From RUG13409 sp045546135 (GTDB lineage: Bacteria > Bacillota > Clostridia > Peptostreptococcales > Anaerovoracaceae): 64,000 bases of DNA. Shown one piece after another: positions 52,167 through 61,286 of the stretch. Below the pieces are notes generated by a model, which worked only from the letters and a program-made list of their open reading frames with translations, searched no databases and was not told where the DNA came from. The translations under genes and the position numbers were made by a program. Position 1 is the stretch's first letter. Each line of letters opens with the position of its first letter. The stretch lies in assembly GCA_045546135.1 (NCBI GenBank), contig JAZQCD010000009.1:62001-126000 (forward strand). The letters run 5' to 3'.

Positions 52167-53168
52167 ATGAAAGCAGACGAAACAGTTAAAAAAACTATAG
52201 ATGAGCACTGCCTCATAAATAGTGGCGACATCCTGGTTTTAGGTCTTTCGGGAGGCCCTGATTCTCTTTGCCTTCTTCATATACTTAAAGGACTTGAAGA
52301 GAAATACGCTTTCAGTTTAAGAGCCTTTCATCTGAATCATATGATAAGAGAAGATGCAGATGATGACGAGGCCTTCGTAAAGGAAGTCTGCAGGGACCTG
52401 GGCGTTGAGCTTAGCTGCGTGAAACTTCCGATAGAAGATATAGCAAGAGAAAGAGGGGAATCTGTAGAGGCTGCAGGACGCATAGAAAGGCACAAGGCAC
52501 TAAAGGATATATGCGATAAGCTTCAAAAAGATCTTCCTGACGGATGCACAGCAAGGCCTGTCCTTGCGCACAACGCAGGGGATCAGGCAGAAACTGTGCT
52601 TCTTAGGATCTTAAGAGGTACAGGCATACACGGCCTTTCGGCAATGGAATATATGAGAGAGGACGGTCTTATCAGGCCGCTTCTTGATACGGAAAGAGAG
52701 GATATAGAGGAATATTGCAAAGCCCATTTCCTCTCTCCAAGGATCGATTCTACCAATGCTTCCGAGGAATATTTAAGAAATAAAGTAAGGCTCAAAGTGC
52801 TTCCCATGCTCGAGGAGATAAACCCTTCCGTAAAAAATGCTTTAAGAAGGCTTGCAAACAGCGCTGCAATGGACGACGGATATCTGTCAGAAGAGGCCAA
52901 AAAGTGGTATGAAGCGCATGAAAAGTATGACAAGGACGGATCGCCCATACTTCGTATCAAGGACCTGCGCCTTCTTGAAGATCCCATCTTCTATAGAGCT
53001 ATAAGGATTGCTTTTGCAAAGGCCGGTCTTGAGACGGACATAGAAGCAGTACATATAAAGGCGCTTAAGAGATCTGTATATACTAACGCAGGTAACAAGA
53101 CCGTCGAATTTCCCGGTGGATACATCGCATATATAAACCACGGAGACGTGGTATTTAGGAAAAGATAA
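52167..53168 (+). CDS. tilS: tRNA(Ile)-lysidine synthetase, short form
   Basis: 333 residues. PP-loop LGLSGGPDSLCLLHIL near residue 22, HLNHMIREDADDDEAF, and NAGDQAETVLLRILRGTG. Modifies C34 of tRNA-Ile2 to lysidine so that it reads AUA. The protein is about 100 residues shorter than many TilS forms and lacks their C-terminal domain, as in some Gram-positives. Starts right after the alr stop; the stop overlaps the trmB start by one base. Confidence 0.9.
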   Translation: MKADETVKKTIDEHCLINSGDILVLGLSGGPDSLCLLHILKGLEEKYAFSLRAFHLNHMIREDADDDEAFVKEVCRDLGVELSCVKLPIEDIARERGESVEAAGRIERHKALKDICDKLQKDLPDGCTARPVLAHNAGDQAETVLLRILRGTGIHGLSAMEYMREDGLIRPLLDTEREDIEEYCKAHFLSPRIDSTNASEEYLRNKVRLKVLPMLEEINPSVKNALRRLANSAAMDDGYLSEEAKKWYEAHEKYDKDGSPILRIKDLRLLEDPIFYRAIRIAFAKAGLETDIEAVHIKALKRSVYTNAGNKTVEFPGGYIAYINHGDVVFRKR

Positions 53169-53806
53169 TGCGTCAGCACGTACTAAGGAATAAAGAAAAA
53201 ATAATAGAAGAGAATATAGAGTATATAGCAGAGGATCCAAAGAGTCTCAAAGGAAGATGGAAGGAGATATTTCCCTTTGAGGGGCCTTTGTATATAGAGA
53301 TAGGAAGCGGAAAGGGACAGTTCATAAGCACGAAAGCATCTCTAGATCCAAAGAGCCTTTATCTTGCCTGCGAAGGAGCTGTAAATGTTTATCCAAGGAT
53401 ACTCCAAAAGGCAGGCTCTATGAAGCTAAAGAACCTAAAGCTCATAAGAGAGTACATCATAGATCCTCTTGATTACTTCGAAAAAGGAGAGCTTTCCGGC
53501 ATATACATAAACTTTTGCGATCCGTGGCCAAAGGACAGGCATGCCCACAGAAGGCTCACTCATGCTTCAAAGCTCCTTGCTTTTAAGGAGATAATGAAGG
53601 AAGGGAGCTTCCTTGAGTTCAAGACTGACAATGATGAACTATTTGATTTTTCCCTTGAACAGACCTTTCTTGCCGGGTTAAAAGCAGATAGAGTAGTAAG
53701 AGATCTTCACGCTTCAGATCTTGCAAAGTACAATGTAAAAACAGAGTATGAAGAGAAATTCTCATCAGCAGGAAAGAGCATCAATTATCTAAGGATAGTA
53801 TTTTAG
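53168..53806 (+). CDS. trmB: tRNA (guanine-N7)-methyltransferase
   Basis: 212 residues. SAM-binding IEIGSGKGQF at ~40, and the family-specific FCDPWPKDRHAHRRLTH near residue 118. Methylates G46 of tRNAs. Overlaps tilS by one base, so translational coupling is likely. Terminator follows. Confidence 0.94.
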   Translation: MRQHVLRNKEKIIEENIEYIAEDPKSLKGRWKEIFPFEGPLYIEIGSGKGQFISTKASLDPKSLYLACEGAVNVYPRILQKAGSMKLKNLKLIREYIIDPLDYFEKGELSGIYINFCDPWPKDRHAHRRLTHASKLLAFKEIMKEGSFLEFKTDNDELFDFSLEQTFLAGLKADRVVRDLHASDLAKYNVKTEYEEKFSSAGKSINYLRIVF

Positions 53807-53823
53807 AAAAGATATGTGTATAT

Positions 53824-53856
53824 AAGGCCGCCATTAGGGCGGCCTTGTGTTTTTTT
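53824..53856 (+). terminator. intrinsic terminator after trmB
   Basis: AAGGCCGCC/GGCGGCCTT stem with a 5-base loop, then TTTTTTT. Confidence 0.88.
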
Positions 53857-53868
53857 GTGCTTAGTTCT

Positions 53869-54093
53869 TTACGAGATGTAGTCCTCTGCAACATCACGGA
53901 GATGCTCGGGCTCAAGCTCAAGCGCTGAGCATATCCTGGCAAGGTCTTCAACGGATCTTTTATCTGTGGAGATGTCTTCTACGCTCAGATACTTCTTGCC
54001 GTCCACAAGACAGTCTATGCCGTAGCTCGATACCTCTTCTTCATTTACGTCAAGTGTAGTTTCTTTTACTTCGTAGGTAATCTTTTGTTTCAT
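53869..54093 (-). CDS. small DUF6514-like protein
   Basis: 74 residues from the second Met (54093), since AAGGAGGG is spaced correctly for it and not for the Met at 54099. The pattern YGIDCLVDGKKYLSVEDIS and LRDVAEDYIS at the C-terminus resembles the short DUF6514 family of Clostridia; assignment from memory. Function unknown. Confidence 0.65.
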   Translation of the reverse strand: MKQKITYEVKETTLDVNEEEVSSYGIDCLVDGKKYLSVEDISTDKRSVEDLARICSALELEPEHLRDVAEDYIS

Positions 54094-54267
54094 GGTCATC
54101 CCTCCTTAAATATACAAAATTTACCTATTTGAATTTTAGCAAACAAGCACTTTGTCATCAATATACCAGTCAAATCCATTTAATTGTGGAACTTTACAAC
54201 TATTTAGTTTTTTGTTTCGACCACACAAAAAATACATAAATTTTTCGTAGTTTCCTTGTGTTTTTCG

Positions 54268-54296
54268 TTGTAAATGAATATTTCTTGTGATATAAT
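54268..54296 (+). promoter_or_regulatory. predicted ftsH promoter
   Basis: TTGTAA (54268-54273), 17-base spacer, TATAAT (54291-54296). The AT-rich bases 54100-54267 hold no gene I support. Confidence 0.6.
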
Positions 54297-54364
54297 CTAA
54301 TGCATAATTTAGAAAAAGGGGTTTGTACACAAAAATTTTCAGTTTATTAGGAGGTTTTTTGTAA

Positions 54365-56539
54365 TTGGACAACAAAAATAAACGCCCAAGCGGTATAGGT
54401 ATATTTATATCCTACGCGGTAACATTTGCTATCCTCGTCCTTCTTGTCAGTTTACTTTTCGGTAACGGCATGGGAGGCCAGGAGACCAAGCAGCTGCAGT
54501 TTTCGGAGTTCGTAGATCTTATATCAAACGAGAAGGTTGCTACACTGAAGATCGCCTCTGGAAGCAGGAGCTATACGGGAACTCTTAGGGACGGTACGAA
54601 ATTCATAGCATATGCTCCGACGGATTATGACATGGCTGTCATATCTCAGGAATATGTAGTTCCTCAGTCTGCTGCAGGGACTTTGAAAGTTGAATCGACA
54701 AGGCCTAGTAACTGGCTTTCCATACTGTCTTTGATCCCGACTATCATACTTATAGTCCTCATGGTGATCATGATGAGGAACATGAACGGAGCCGGCGGCA
54801 AGGGAGTCATGTCCTTTGGAAAATCAAGAGCCCGTATGGTAAAGGATAAAAAGATAACCTTTGAGGATGTTGCAGGGCTTGAAGAAGAAAAGCAGGAGCT
54901 TTCAGAGATCGTAGATTTCCTTAAAGATCCTGACAAATATACAGAGCTTGGAGCAAGGATACCAAAGGGAGTTCTCCTCGTAGGTCCTCCGGGAACAGGA
55001 AAGACACACATTTCAAGAGCAGTCGCAGGAGAAGCAGGAGTGCCATTCTTCTCGATCTCAGGATCTGACTTTGTAGAGATGTTCGTAGGTGTCGGCGCTT
55101 CGAGAGTAAGAGACCTTTTCGATGATGCAAAGCGTAATTCTCCGTGCATAGTCTTCATAGACGAGATCGATGCAGTAGGAAGAAGGAGAGGCGCAGGTAT
55201 AGGAGGAGGCAATGATGAAAGGGAGCAGACTTTAAATCAGCTTCTCGTCGAGATGGACGGTTTTGACGTCAACGAAGGCATCATCATCCTTGCAGCTACC
55301 AACAGGCCTGACGTACTGGATCCGGCTATCTTAAGACCGGGCAGATTCGACAGACAGGTCACCATATCAGTTCCTGATGTTAAGGGCAGGCAGGCCATAT
55401 TTGAGCTCTATGCAAAGAACAAGCCTCTCGATGAGAACGTTGACCTTAGGGTCCTTGCAAAGAGGACTCCCGGCTTTACACCTGCAGATATCGAGAACAT
55501 GATGAACGAAGCTGCTCTTCTTACAGCCAGAAGGAACGGTACCATTATCCATATGGATGATCTTGAAGAGGCCATAACGAGAGTCATCGCAGGTCCAAAG
55601 AAGACCAGCAGAGTCATGTCAGACAAGGAAAAGAGACTCACAGCATTCCATGAGGCAGGACATGCAGTCATTCAAAGATGCATACCGGGATCCGATCCTG
55701 TTCACCAGGTCACTATCATGCCGAGAGGTTCTGCCGGCGGTTTCACAATGACCCTTCCGGAAGAAGACAAGTATTATGCGACCAAGTCTGATATGGAAGA
55801 TGAAATAGTCGACCTTCTCGGCGGAAGACTTGCTGAAGCCATAGTCATAGGAGATATATCTACAGGCGCAAGCAATGACCTTGAAAGAGCTACAAAGATA
55901 GCTCATGACATGGTCACTAAATATGGAATGTCCGAGGCTATAGGACCTGTAAACTACTCAGATGCAGACGAAGTATTCCTCGGAAGAGACTTTACTTCTA
56001 AGCAGAACTACTCTGAGGACCTTGCAAGCAAGATAGATAAGGAAGTCCGCCGTATCATGGATGAATCCTACGCAAGAGGAAAGAAGATACTCGAAGAGCA
56101 CAGAACCGAACTTGACAGAGTCGCAAATGCACTTCTTGAACTCGAGACCTTAGGAGAGGATGAATTCGAAGATATCTTTACAGGAAAGAGGTCCTCTTCT
56201 GAAATAGCCGAGGCAAACGGTATAAAGGAAAAGGTCAGAAAAGAAAAAGAAGAGAAAGAAGCCGAAGAGAGAAAGAAAAAAGAAGAGGAAGCAAAGAAGC
56301 TCGAAGAAGAAAGCAGACTTGCCGAGGCTATAAAGTCAGGCAAGAGAGTTGCCTACATAGACAAAAAGGGAAACTTTGAGATCCTCAAGGAAATGACAGA
56401 CGAGTTCTTTAACGGCAGCGATAACGAAGACGACTTCTGGACAGAAGAAGCTGAAAATAAACAAAATGGCGATGCTTCGGAAGAGGCATTGAGCGCTTCA
56501 GAGGAAGGAGCAAAAGAAGATCATAAGGAGGAGGAATAG
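54365..56539 (+). CDS. ftsH: ATP-dependent zinc metalloprotease FtsH
   Basis: 724 residues. TTG start at 54365 with AGGAGG. Two membrane helices (~10-32, ~112-132) flank an extracytoplasmic loop; AAA+ ATPase with GPPGTGKT (~207), FIDEIDAVGRRRG and NRPDVLDPAILRPGRFDRQ; M41 protease with HEAGH (~428). The last ~120 residues are charged, low complexity, rich in Glu/Lys. Degrades membrane and regulatory proteins. Followed after three bases by a PucR-type gene. Confidence 0.96.
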   Translation: MDNKNKRPSGIGIFISYAVTFAILVLLVSLLFGNGMGGQETKQLQFSEFVDLISNEKVATLKIASGSRSYTGTLRDGTKFIAYAPTDYDMAVISQEYVVPQSAAGTLKVESTRPSNWLSILSLIPTIILIVLMVIMMRNMNGAGGKGVMSFGKSRARMVKDKKITFEDVAGLEEEKQELSEIVDFLKDPDKYTELGARIPKGVLLVGPPGTGKTHISRAVAGEAGVPFFSISGSDFVEMFVGVGASRVRDLFDDAKRNSPCIVFIDEIDAVGRRRGAGIGGGNDEREQTLNQLLVEMDGFDVNEGIIILAATNRPDVLDPAILRPGRFDRQVTISVPDVKGRQAIFELYAKNKPLDENVDLRVLAKRTPGFTPADIENMMNEAALLTARRNGTIIHMDDLEEAITRVIAGPKKTSRVMSDKEKRLTAFHEAGHAVIQRCIPGSDPVHQVTIMPRGSAGGFTMTLPEEDKYYATKSDMEDEIVDLLGGRLAEAIVIGDISTGASNDLERATKIAHDMVTKYGMSEAIGPVNYSDADEVFLGRDFTSKQNYSEDLASKIDKEVRRIMDESYARGKKILEEHRTELDRVANALLELETLGEDEFEDIFTGKRSSSEIAEANGIKEKVRKEKEEKEAEERKKKEEEAKKLEEESRLAEAIKSGKRVAYIDKKGNFEILKEMTDEFFNGSDNEDDFWTEEAENKQNGDASEEALSASEEGAKEDHKEEE

Positions 56540-56542
56540 AAA

Positions 56543-57712
56543 ATGGCTGATAATTTTTCAAACAGTTTTCTTGTCAACACTATCTTTTATCTGCTGAATT
56601 TTGAAAAGTATGCTAATTTTCAGGATGCAGTAAGACAGGCAGCGATCAACAATAACTTTCAGATAGTCCTCTTCAGTAGTGACTTCAATACCATTTTTTC
56701 CGTTGAAACGAGGCACAATACTACCATAGAGGATGCCGTTCATGCCAGAATAGAGCAGGGCGGAGATTCCGAAATAGTCGGAGCAAGGGTCGATGTCAAT
56801 GGAGTCGTGACATACTGGGGCCCTGTAAACATAGACAACAAGCGCTACTATATGATGCTTGTAGACAACGAGAACACCTATAGTCAGGATGACATAGCAA
56901 AGCTTGCAGAGATCATACAGCTGGCCATAGGCATGTGGAATTATGTTCCTGAAAGAGACGCTACTGCCGAGCTCATCAGAGCCGTCAGAAGAGGAAACAG
57001 GAGTCTTGCAAATGCGCTTCTTGAAGAGCTTGGAATAGCTGAAAGAGAGCTCGAAGGCGTCTTCTATATACCCGGTATCAAAAAGGATATTGCGATAAAG
57101 TACTTCACGGACTTTGAAGAAAAGTACAACTTGAGTCTCCTTAAGCTCTTTGAAGAGGACGAAGTGGCAGGCGTTATTTTGTCAAATCCGGTACAAAAGA
57201 CTTGCGAATATGACGAGTGGAACGAGTTTACAAGAGAGCTTTACAAGATGGGCGTAAGGAATGTCTTTGCTATACAGCATGTGACCGGGATCGACGGTCT
57301 TTGCAACGGATTCCATCTCATAAATGAGACAGTAGGTTTTGTGAACTACATCTTCCCAAGGAAGAGACTCTTTAGCAAATTCGAACTTTCCTTTGTCGGG
57401 AACTGCGTATCCATAGCTTTCGCAGGCGGAGCGAACAAGAGAAATTATCTGGATCTTGTAAAAGCATTCAGAAAGAGTCCTGACAAAAAGATGAGAGAAC
57501 TTGAAGAGACTCTCGGGGTATTCATGCTGGACGCAGGTCTTTCTACTGCAAGAGCATCAAGGATCATGGGAGTCCACAGCAATACTATTCAGTACAGGCT
57601 CAAAAGGATAAGAGAGATACTCGGTGTGGATATCACGGCTACTACCATAGTTCCGGGCCTTATGACAGCTATGGCTATTCTCAGGATAGAAAAAGATGCT
57701 CTCAACCACTGA
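56543..57712 (+). CDS. PucR-family transcriptional regulator
   Basis: 389 residues. N-terminal ~280 residues form a PucR/CdaR-like GGDEF-related sensor region of unknown ligand; the C-terminal ~60 carry the PucR HTH (LDAGLSTARASRIMGVHSNT, QYRLKRIREILGVDI). AGGAGGAGG precedes the ATG, and its 3' end overlaps dusB by 17 bases. Its place between ftsH and dusB suggests shared transcription rather than a known target. Confidence 0.85.
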   Translation: MADNFSNSFLVNTIFYLLNFEKYANFQDAVRQAAINNNFQIVLFSSDFNTIFSVETRHNTTIEDAVHARIEQGGDSEIVGARVDVNGVVTYWGPVNIDNKRYYMMLVDNENTYSQDDIAKLAEIIQLAIGMWNYVPERDATAELIRAVRRGNRSLANALLEELGIAERELEGVFYIPGIKKDIAIKYFTDFEEKYNLSLLKLFEEDEVAGVILSNPVQKTCEYDEWNEFTRELYKMGVRNVFAIQHVTGIDGLCNGFHLINETVGFVNYIFPRKRLFSKFELSFVGNCVSIAFAGGANKRNYLDLVKAFRKSPDKKMRELEETLGVFMLDAGLSTARASRIMGVHSNTIQYRLKRIREILGVDITATTIVPGLMTAMAILRIEKDALNH

Positions 57713-58658
57713 GACCGAATTTCTTGGGCTCAAACTTAAAGGAAGAGTCATCCTTGCACCTCTTGCCGGAGTATCTGACGGAGTATATAGATACCTGGCA
57801 TATAGGGAAGGCTCAGCTCTTTCGTATACGGAGATGATATCTGCAAAGGGCCTTTATTACAAAAGTTCAGGCACTGCGGAGCTTTACAAGATAGAGGAAA
57901 GAGAAGGTCCTGTAGGACTTCAGCTCTTTGGCAGTGAACCCGAGATGATAGACTATGCCGTAAGGCAGCTTGCAGACGAACCGAATGCATTCTTTGATAT
58001 AAACATGGGATGCCCTGTTCCTAAAGTTGTAAAGAGTCACGAAGGAAGTGCCCTCCTTGCAGATCCCGATCTTGCAGCAAGAATAGTAGAGGCAGCAGTC
58101 AAAGCTTCATCTGAAACATCGAAAAAACCTGTCACGGTGAAGATGAGGATAGGTTTTGGGGAAGCAAGGGACTTTGTATCCTTTGCAAAACGCATGGAGG
58201 AAGCAGGAGCTTCTGCCATAGCAGTTCACGGAAGGACGAGAGAGCAGTACTACAGCGGAAAGGCCGATTGGGAAGCCATAGCAAAAGTCAAAGCGGCTGT
58301 AAATATCCCTGTCATCGGAAACGGCGATGTAAGGAGCCTTGATGATGCAAAGCGTATGCTCGAAAGCACAGGATGCGACCTCGTGATGATAGGAAGGGGT
58401 TCCATGGGAAACCCTTGGATATTCAGAGGGAAAAAGGATGAACTTTTCGATCCTGATATCCTGGGTGAACATTTCGAACTTCTTCTCAAAGAAAAGGGAG
58501 AAAGAAGAGCGTGCCTTGAAATGAGAAAGTATTTCGCCTGGTATACAAAGGGTATGAGAGGCGCAGCAGAGCTCAGACAGATAATAAACTCGGCGGAAAA
58601 GCCGGAAGAAATATTTAATATGATAAATAAAGCTAAACAGCTATACAAAGGAGTATGA
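57696..58658 (+). CDS. dusB: tRNA-dihydrouridine synthase
   Basis: 320 residues. FMN enzyme of the DUS family: APLAGVSDGVYRYLA, INMGCPVPKV with catalytic Cys, VKMRIGF, VHGRTREQYYSGKADW and VIGNGDV. Reduces uridines in tRNA to dihydrouridine. The ATG lies 17 bases inside the PucR gene, consistent with coupling. greA follows after one base. Confidence 0.93.
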   Translation: MLSTTETEFLGLKLKGRVILAPLAGVSDGVYRYLAYREGSALSYTEMISAKGLYYKSSGTAELYKIEEREGPVGLQLFGSEPEMIDYAVRQLADEPNAFFDINMGCPVPKVVKSHEGSALLADPDLAARIVEAAVKASSETSKKPVTVKMRIGFGEARDFVSFAKRMEEAGASAIAVHGRTREQYYSGKADWEAIAKVKAAVNIPVIGNGDVRSLDDAKRMLESTGCDLVMIGRGSMGNPWIFRGKKDELFDPDILGEHFELLLKEKGERRACLEMRKYFAWYTKGMRGAAELRQIINSAEKPEEIFNMINKAKQLYKGV

Positions 58659-58659
58659 A

Positions 58660-59154
58660 ATGGCAGAAGAAGTATTACTTACACAGGAAGGTTACGACAA
58701 ACTTGTTCAGGAACATGAATATCTTATTACGGTAAGAAGACCGGAAGTTTCCGAGCATTTAAAGGAAGCAAAATCCTACGGAGACCTTTCAGAAAACGCT
58801 GAATATGACGCTGCAAAAAATGAGCAGGTCGAAGTTGAAGAGCGTATTGCAAAGCTCGAGGCAATGATACACAATGCAAAGATCATTGCAGACGAGGAGA
58901 TCACAGGAGAGACTGTAAACTTGGGACTTAAGGTCAAGGTCAAAGATCTCAATACTAAAGAAACTTTTGAATACACCATAGTCGGCGTTACCGACGCAGA
59001 TCCTCTGAATGATATGATCTCCAACGAGAGCCCTGTAGGAAAAGCTCTCATAGGAAAGAAAAAGGGAGACAAGGTTGAGATCACCATCGAGACAAAGGAA
59101 GGAACTGACAATATGATCCTCCATTATCAGATAATGGGCATCAGCAAGGAGTAA
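58660..59154 (+). CDS. greA: transcription elongation factor GreA
   Basis: 164 residues, typical. N-terminal coiled coil (~10-80, LLTQEGYDKLVQEHEYLITV, SYGDLSENAEYDAAKNEQ with the acidic tip Asp/Glu) and a C-terminal FKBP-like domain (SPVGKALIGKKKGDKV). Stimulates RNA cleavage in backtracked RNA polymerase. AAGGAGTATGAAATG context at the start. lysS follows after two bases. Confidence 0.95.
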   Translation: MAEEVLLTQEGYDKLVQEHEYLITVRRPEVSEHLKEAKSYGDLSENAEYDAAKNEQVEVEERIAKLEAMIHNAKIIADEEITGETVNLGLKVKVKDLNTKETFEYTIVGVTDADPLNDMISNESPVGKALIGKKKGDKVEITIETKEGTDNMILHYQIMGISKE

Positions 59155-59156
59155 CA

Positions 59157-61082
59157 ATGGCAGAAGAACTTAACATATCAGAACAGTCCCAAATAAGGAG
59201 AGACAAGCTCGCTTCCCTTCAGGCTGAAGGAAAGGATCCTTATGCTATAACAAAGTTCGATCAGGAAGTTTATTCATCCTTTATCAAGGATCGCTATGAT
59301 CATCTTGACCCCGAAGAGCACAGCGGCAAATACCATAGGGTAGCCGGAAGGATCATGTCCAAAAGAGTCATGGGAAAAGCAAGTTTTGCTCACCTCAGGG
59401 ATCAGGACGGCGATATACAGCTCTACGTCACAAGGGATAATCTTGGTGAAGAAAACTATACTTTCTTTAAAAAGATGGTCGATCTTGGAGACATAGTAGG
59501 CTGCTACGGAGAGATATTCAAGACAAAGACCGGTGAGCTTTCTGTAATGGTAACGGAGCTTACTCTTCTTTCAAAGGCTCTCAATCCTCTTCCTGAAAAA
59601 TTCCACGGACTTACAGATCAGGAGCTTCGCTATCGTCAGCGTTATGTAGACCTCATAGTGAATCCTGAAGTAAAGGAAACATTTAAAAAGAGGAGCAAGA
59701 TCATTGGCGAGATCAGAAATTTTCTTGATGAAAGAGGATATCTTGAGGTAGAAACACCTATCCTTACTCCTTTTGAGATCGGTGCCAGCGCAAGACCTTT
59801 TACGACCCATCACAATACTCTCAATATGGATATGGTACTTCGTATAGAGACAGAACTCTATCTTAAGAGACTCATTGTAGGTGGCATAGACAGAGTTTAC
59901 GAGATAGGCCGTATATTCAGAAACGAAGGAATGGATACAAGGCATAACCCTGAGTTCACATCCATAGAGCTTTATCAGGCATATACGGACTTTGAAGGGA
60001 TGATGGACCTTGTTGAAGATCTATTCAAGACCCTTGCAGACAAAGTTTGCGGCACCAGAGAGATACCTTACGGTGAACAGATTATCGACTTCAACAAATG
60101 GCGTCGCATGACCATGAAGGAAGCTGTAAAAGAGTATTCCGGCGTAGACTATGACGATTGGAAATCAGACGAAGATGCCATTGCTTCTGCTAAAGCACAT
60201 AATGTAGAACTTCCTGAGATCAAGACAAAGGGTAATATCCTGGCAGAGTTTTTCGATGCTTTCGTAGAACCGAACTTGATCCAGCCTACATTCATATATG
60301 ATTATCCTGTAGATATTTCTCCCCTTGCAAAGAGAAAACCATCAGATCCTGAGTTTACAGAACGTTTTGAATTCTTTATCAACGCAATGGAATTCGGAAA
60401 CGCCTTCTCTGAACTCAATAACCCTATCGATCAAAGAGAAAGGTTTGAGAGACAGGTAGAGGAAAGAAAAGCCCTTGAACCAAATGCCAAGTGCAGAGTC
60501 GATTATGACTTTTTGAATGCGCTTGAATATGGTATGCCACCTACAGGCGGGCTTGGAATAGGAATAGACAGACTCGTAATGCTCCTCACCAATAACCAGA
60601 GTATTAGAGACGTCCTCCTATTCCCCACGCTTAAAGAAAATTCCGGCACAAAAAATGAACAAGAAACAGTCAATTTTGTTAAGGAAAATGATGTGATCGA
60701 AGCCATCGATTTCTCAAAAGTCGTCATCGAGCCGCTGTTTGAAGACCTTGTCGATTTTGAGACTTTTTCAAAGTGTGATTTTAGAGTCGTAAAGGTAAAG
60801 AATTGCGAAGCAGTTCCAAAGAGCAAGAAGCTTCTTAAGTTTACCCTTGATGACGGGACAGCCTCAGAACGCACTATTTTGAGCGGTATTCACGCTTTCT
60901 ATGAGCCGGAAGACCTCATCGGAAAGACCCTTGTGGCTATCGTAAATCTGCCTCCAAGAGCAATGATGGGTATCGATTCCTGCGGCATGCTGATCTCAGC
61001 AAAGCACGAGGAAGAGGGCGAAGAGAAGCTCCATATCCTCATGCTGGATCCCCATATTCCGGCAGGCGCAAAACTCTGCTAA
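59157..61082 (+). CDS. lysS: lysyl-tRNA synthetase with C-terminal MetRS-type tRNA-binding domain
   Basis: 641 residues versus ~490-500 for ordinary class II LysRS. Residues ~1-500 are standard: OB-fold anticodon domain, class II motif 1 region YRQRYVDLI, motif 2 FRNEGMDTRHNPEFTSIE and motif 3 GLGIGIDRLVMLL. From ~531 to the end is a TRBD/EMAPII OB-fold as in MetRS C-termini (FSKCDFRVVKVKNCEAVPKS, LDDGTASERTILSGIHAFY, NLPPRAMMGIDSCGML). One frame throughout, so a true fusion. Charges tRNA-Lys. Downstream AT hairpin near 61111-61135. Confidence 0.95.
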   Translation: MAEELNISEQSQIRRDKLASLQAEGKDPYAITKFDQEVYSSFIKDRYDHLDPEEHSGKYHRVAGRIMSKRVMGKASFAHLRDQDGDIQLYVTRDNLGEENYTFFKKMVDLGDIVGCYGEIFKTKTGELSVMVTELTLLSKALNPLPEKFHGLTDQELRYRQRYVDLIVNPEVKETFKKRSKIIGEIRNFLDERGYLEVETPILTPFEIGASARPFTTHHNTLNMDMVLRIETELYLKRLIVGGIDRVYEIGRIFRNEGMDTRHNPEFTSIELYQAYTDFEGMMDLVEDLFKTLADKVCGTREIPYGEQIIDFNKWRRMTMKEAVKEYSGVDYDDWKSDEDAIASAKAHNVELPEIKTKGNILAEFFDAFVEPNLIQPTFIYDYPVDISPLAKRKPSDPEFTERFEFFINAMEFGNAFSELNNPIDQRERFERQVEERKALEPNAKCRVDYDFLNALEYGMPPTGGLGIGIDRLVMLLTNNQSIRDVLLFPTLKENSGTKNEQETVNFVKENDVIEAIDFSKVVIEPLFEDLVDFETFSKCDFRVVKVKNCEAVPKSKKLLKFTLDDGTASERTILSGIHAFYEPEDLIGKTLVAIVNLPPRAMMGIDSCGMLISAKHEEEGEEKLHILMLDPHIPAGAKLC

Positions 61083-61140
61083 AAGGAAGAGTAATTAGAG
61101 ACGTGACCTATCTTAAAAAAGAACACATTTTTTAAGGCAT

Positions 61141-61172
61141 TTACACCAATTTTTACACCAGTTTTGGTGTAA
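61141..61172. repeat. TTACACCA repeats at the edge of an integrated element
   Basis: TTACACCA at 61141-61148 and 61153-61160, and its inverted copy TGGTGTAA at 61165-61172, between lysS and the integrase. They may be integrase arm sites or part of an attachment site; CTACACCAA at the window end (63989-63998) is a possible further copy. Confidence 0.45.
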
Positions 61173-61212
61173 TCCGCATTTTTGATTTTTCAATAAGCAT
61201 TTTTTCTACTAC

Positions 61213-61247
61213 ACACCTTCTAAGGACTAACTTAGAAGGTGTATTTT
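61213..61247 (+). terminator. intrinsic terminator upstream of the integrase
   Basis: ACACCTTCTAA/TTAGAAGGTGT stem (61213-61223, 61232-61242), then ATTTT. Confidence 0.75.
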
Positions 61248-61286
61248 CTTGTTATAAGAATTACTGTCTGAAAGGAGAAAATTATT

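Noticed and set aside
54136..54375. 79-codon minus-strand frame upstream of ftsH
   Set aside because: Overlaps the ftsH promoter and start, no ribosome site, composition of AT-rich spacer.
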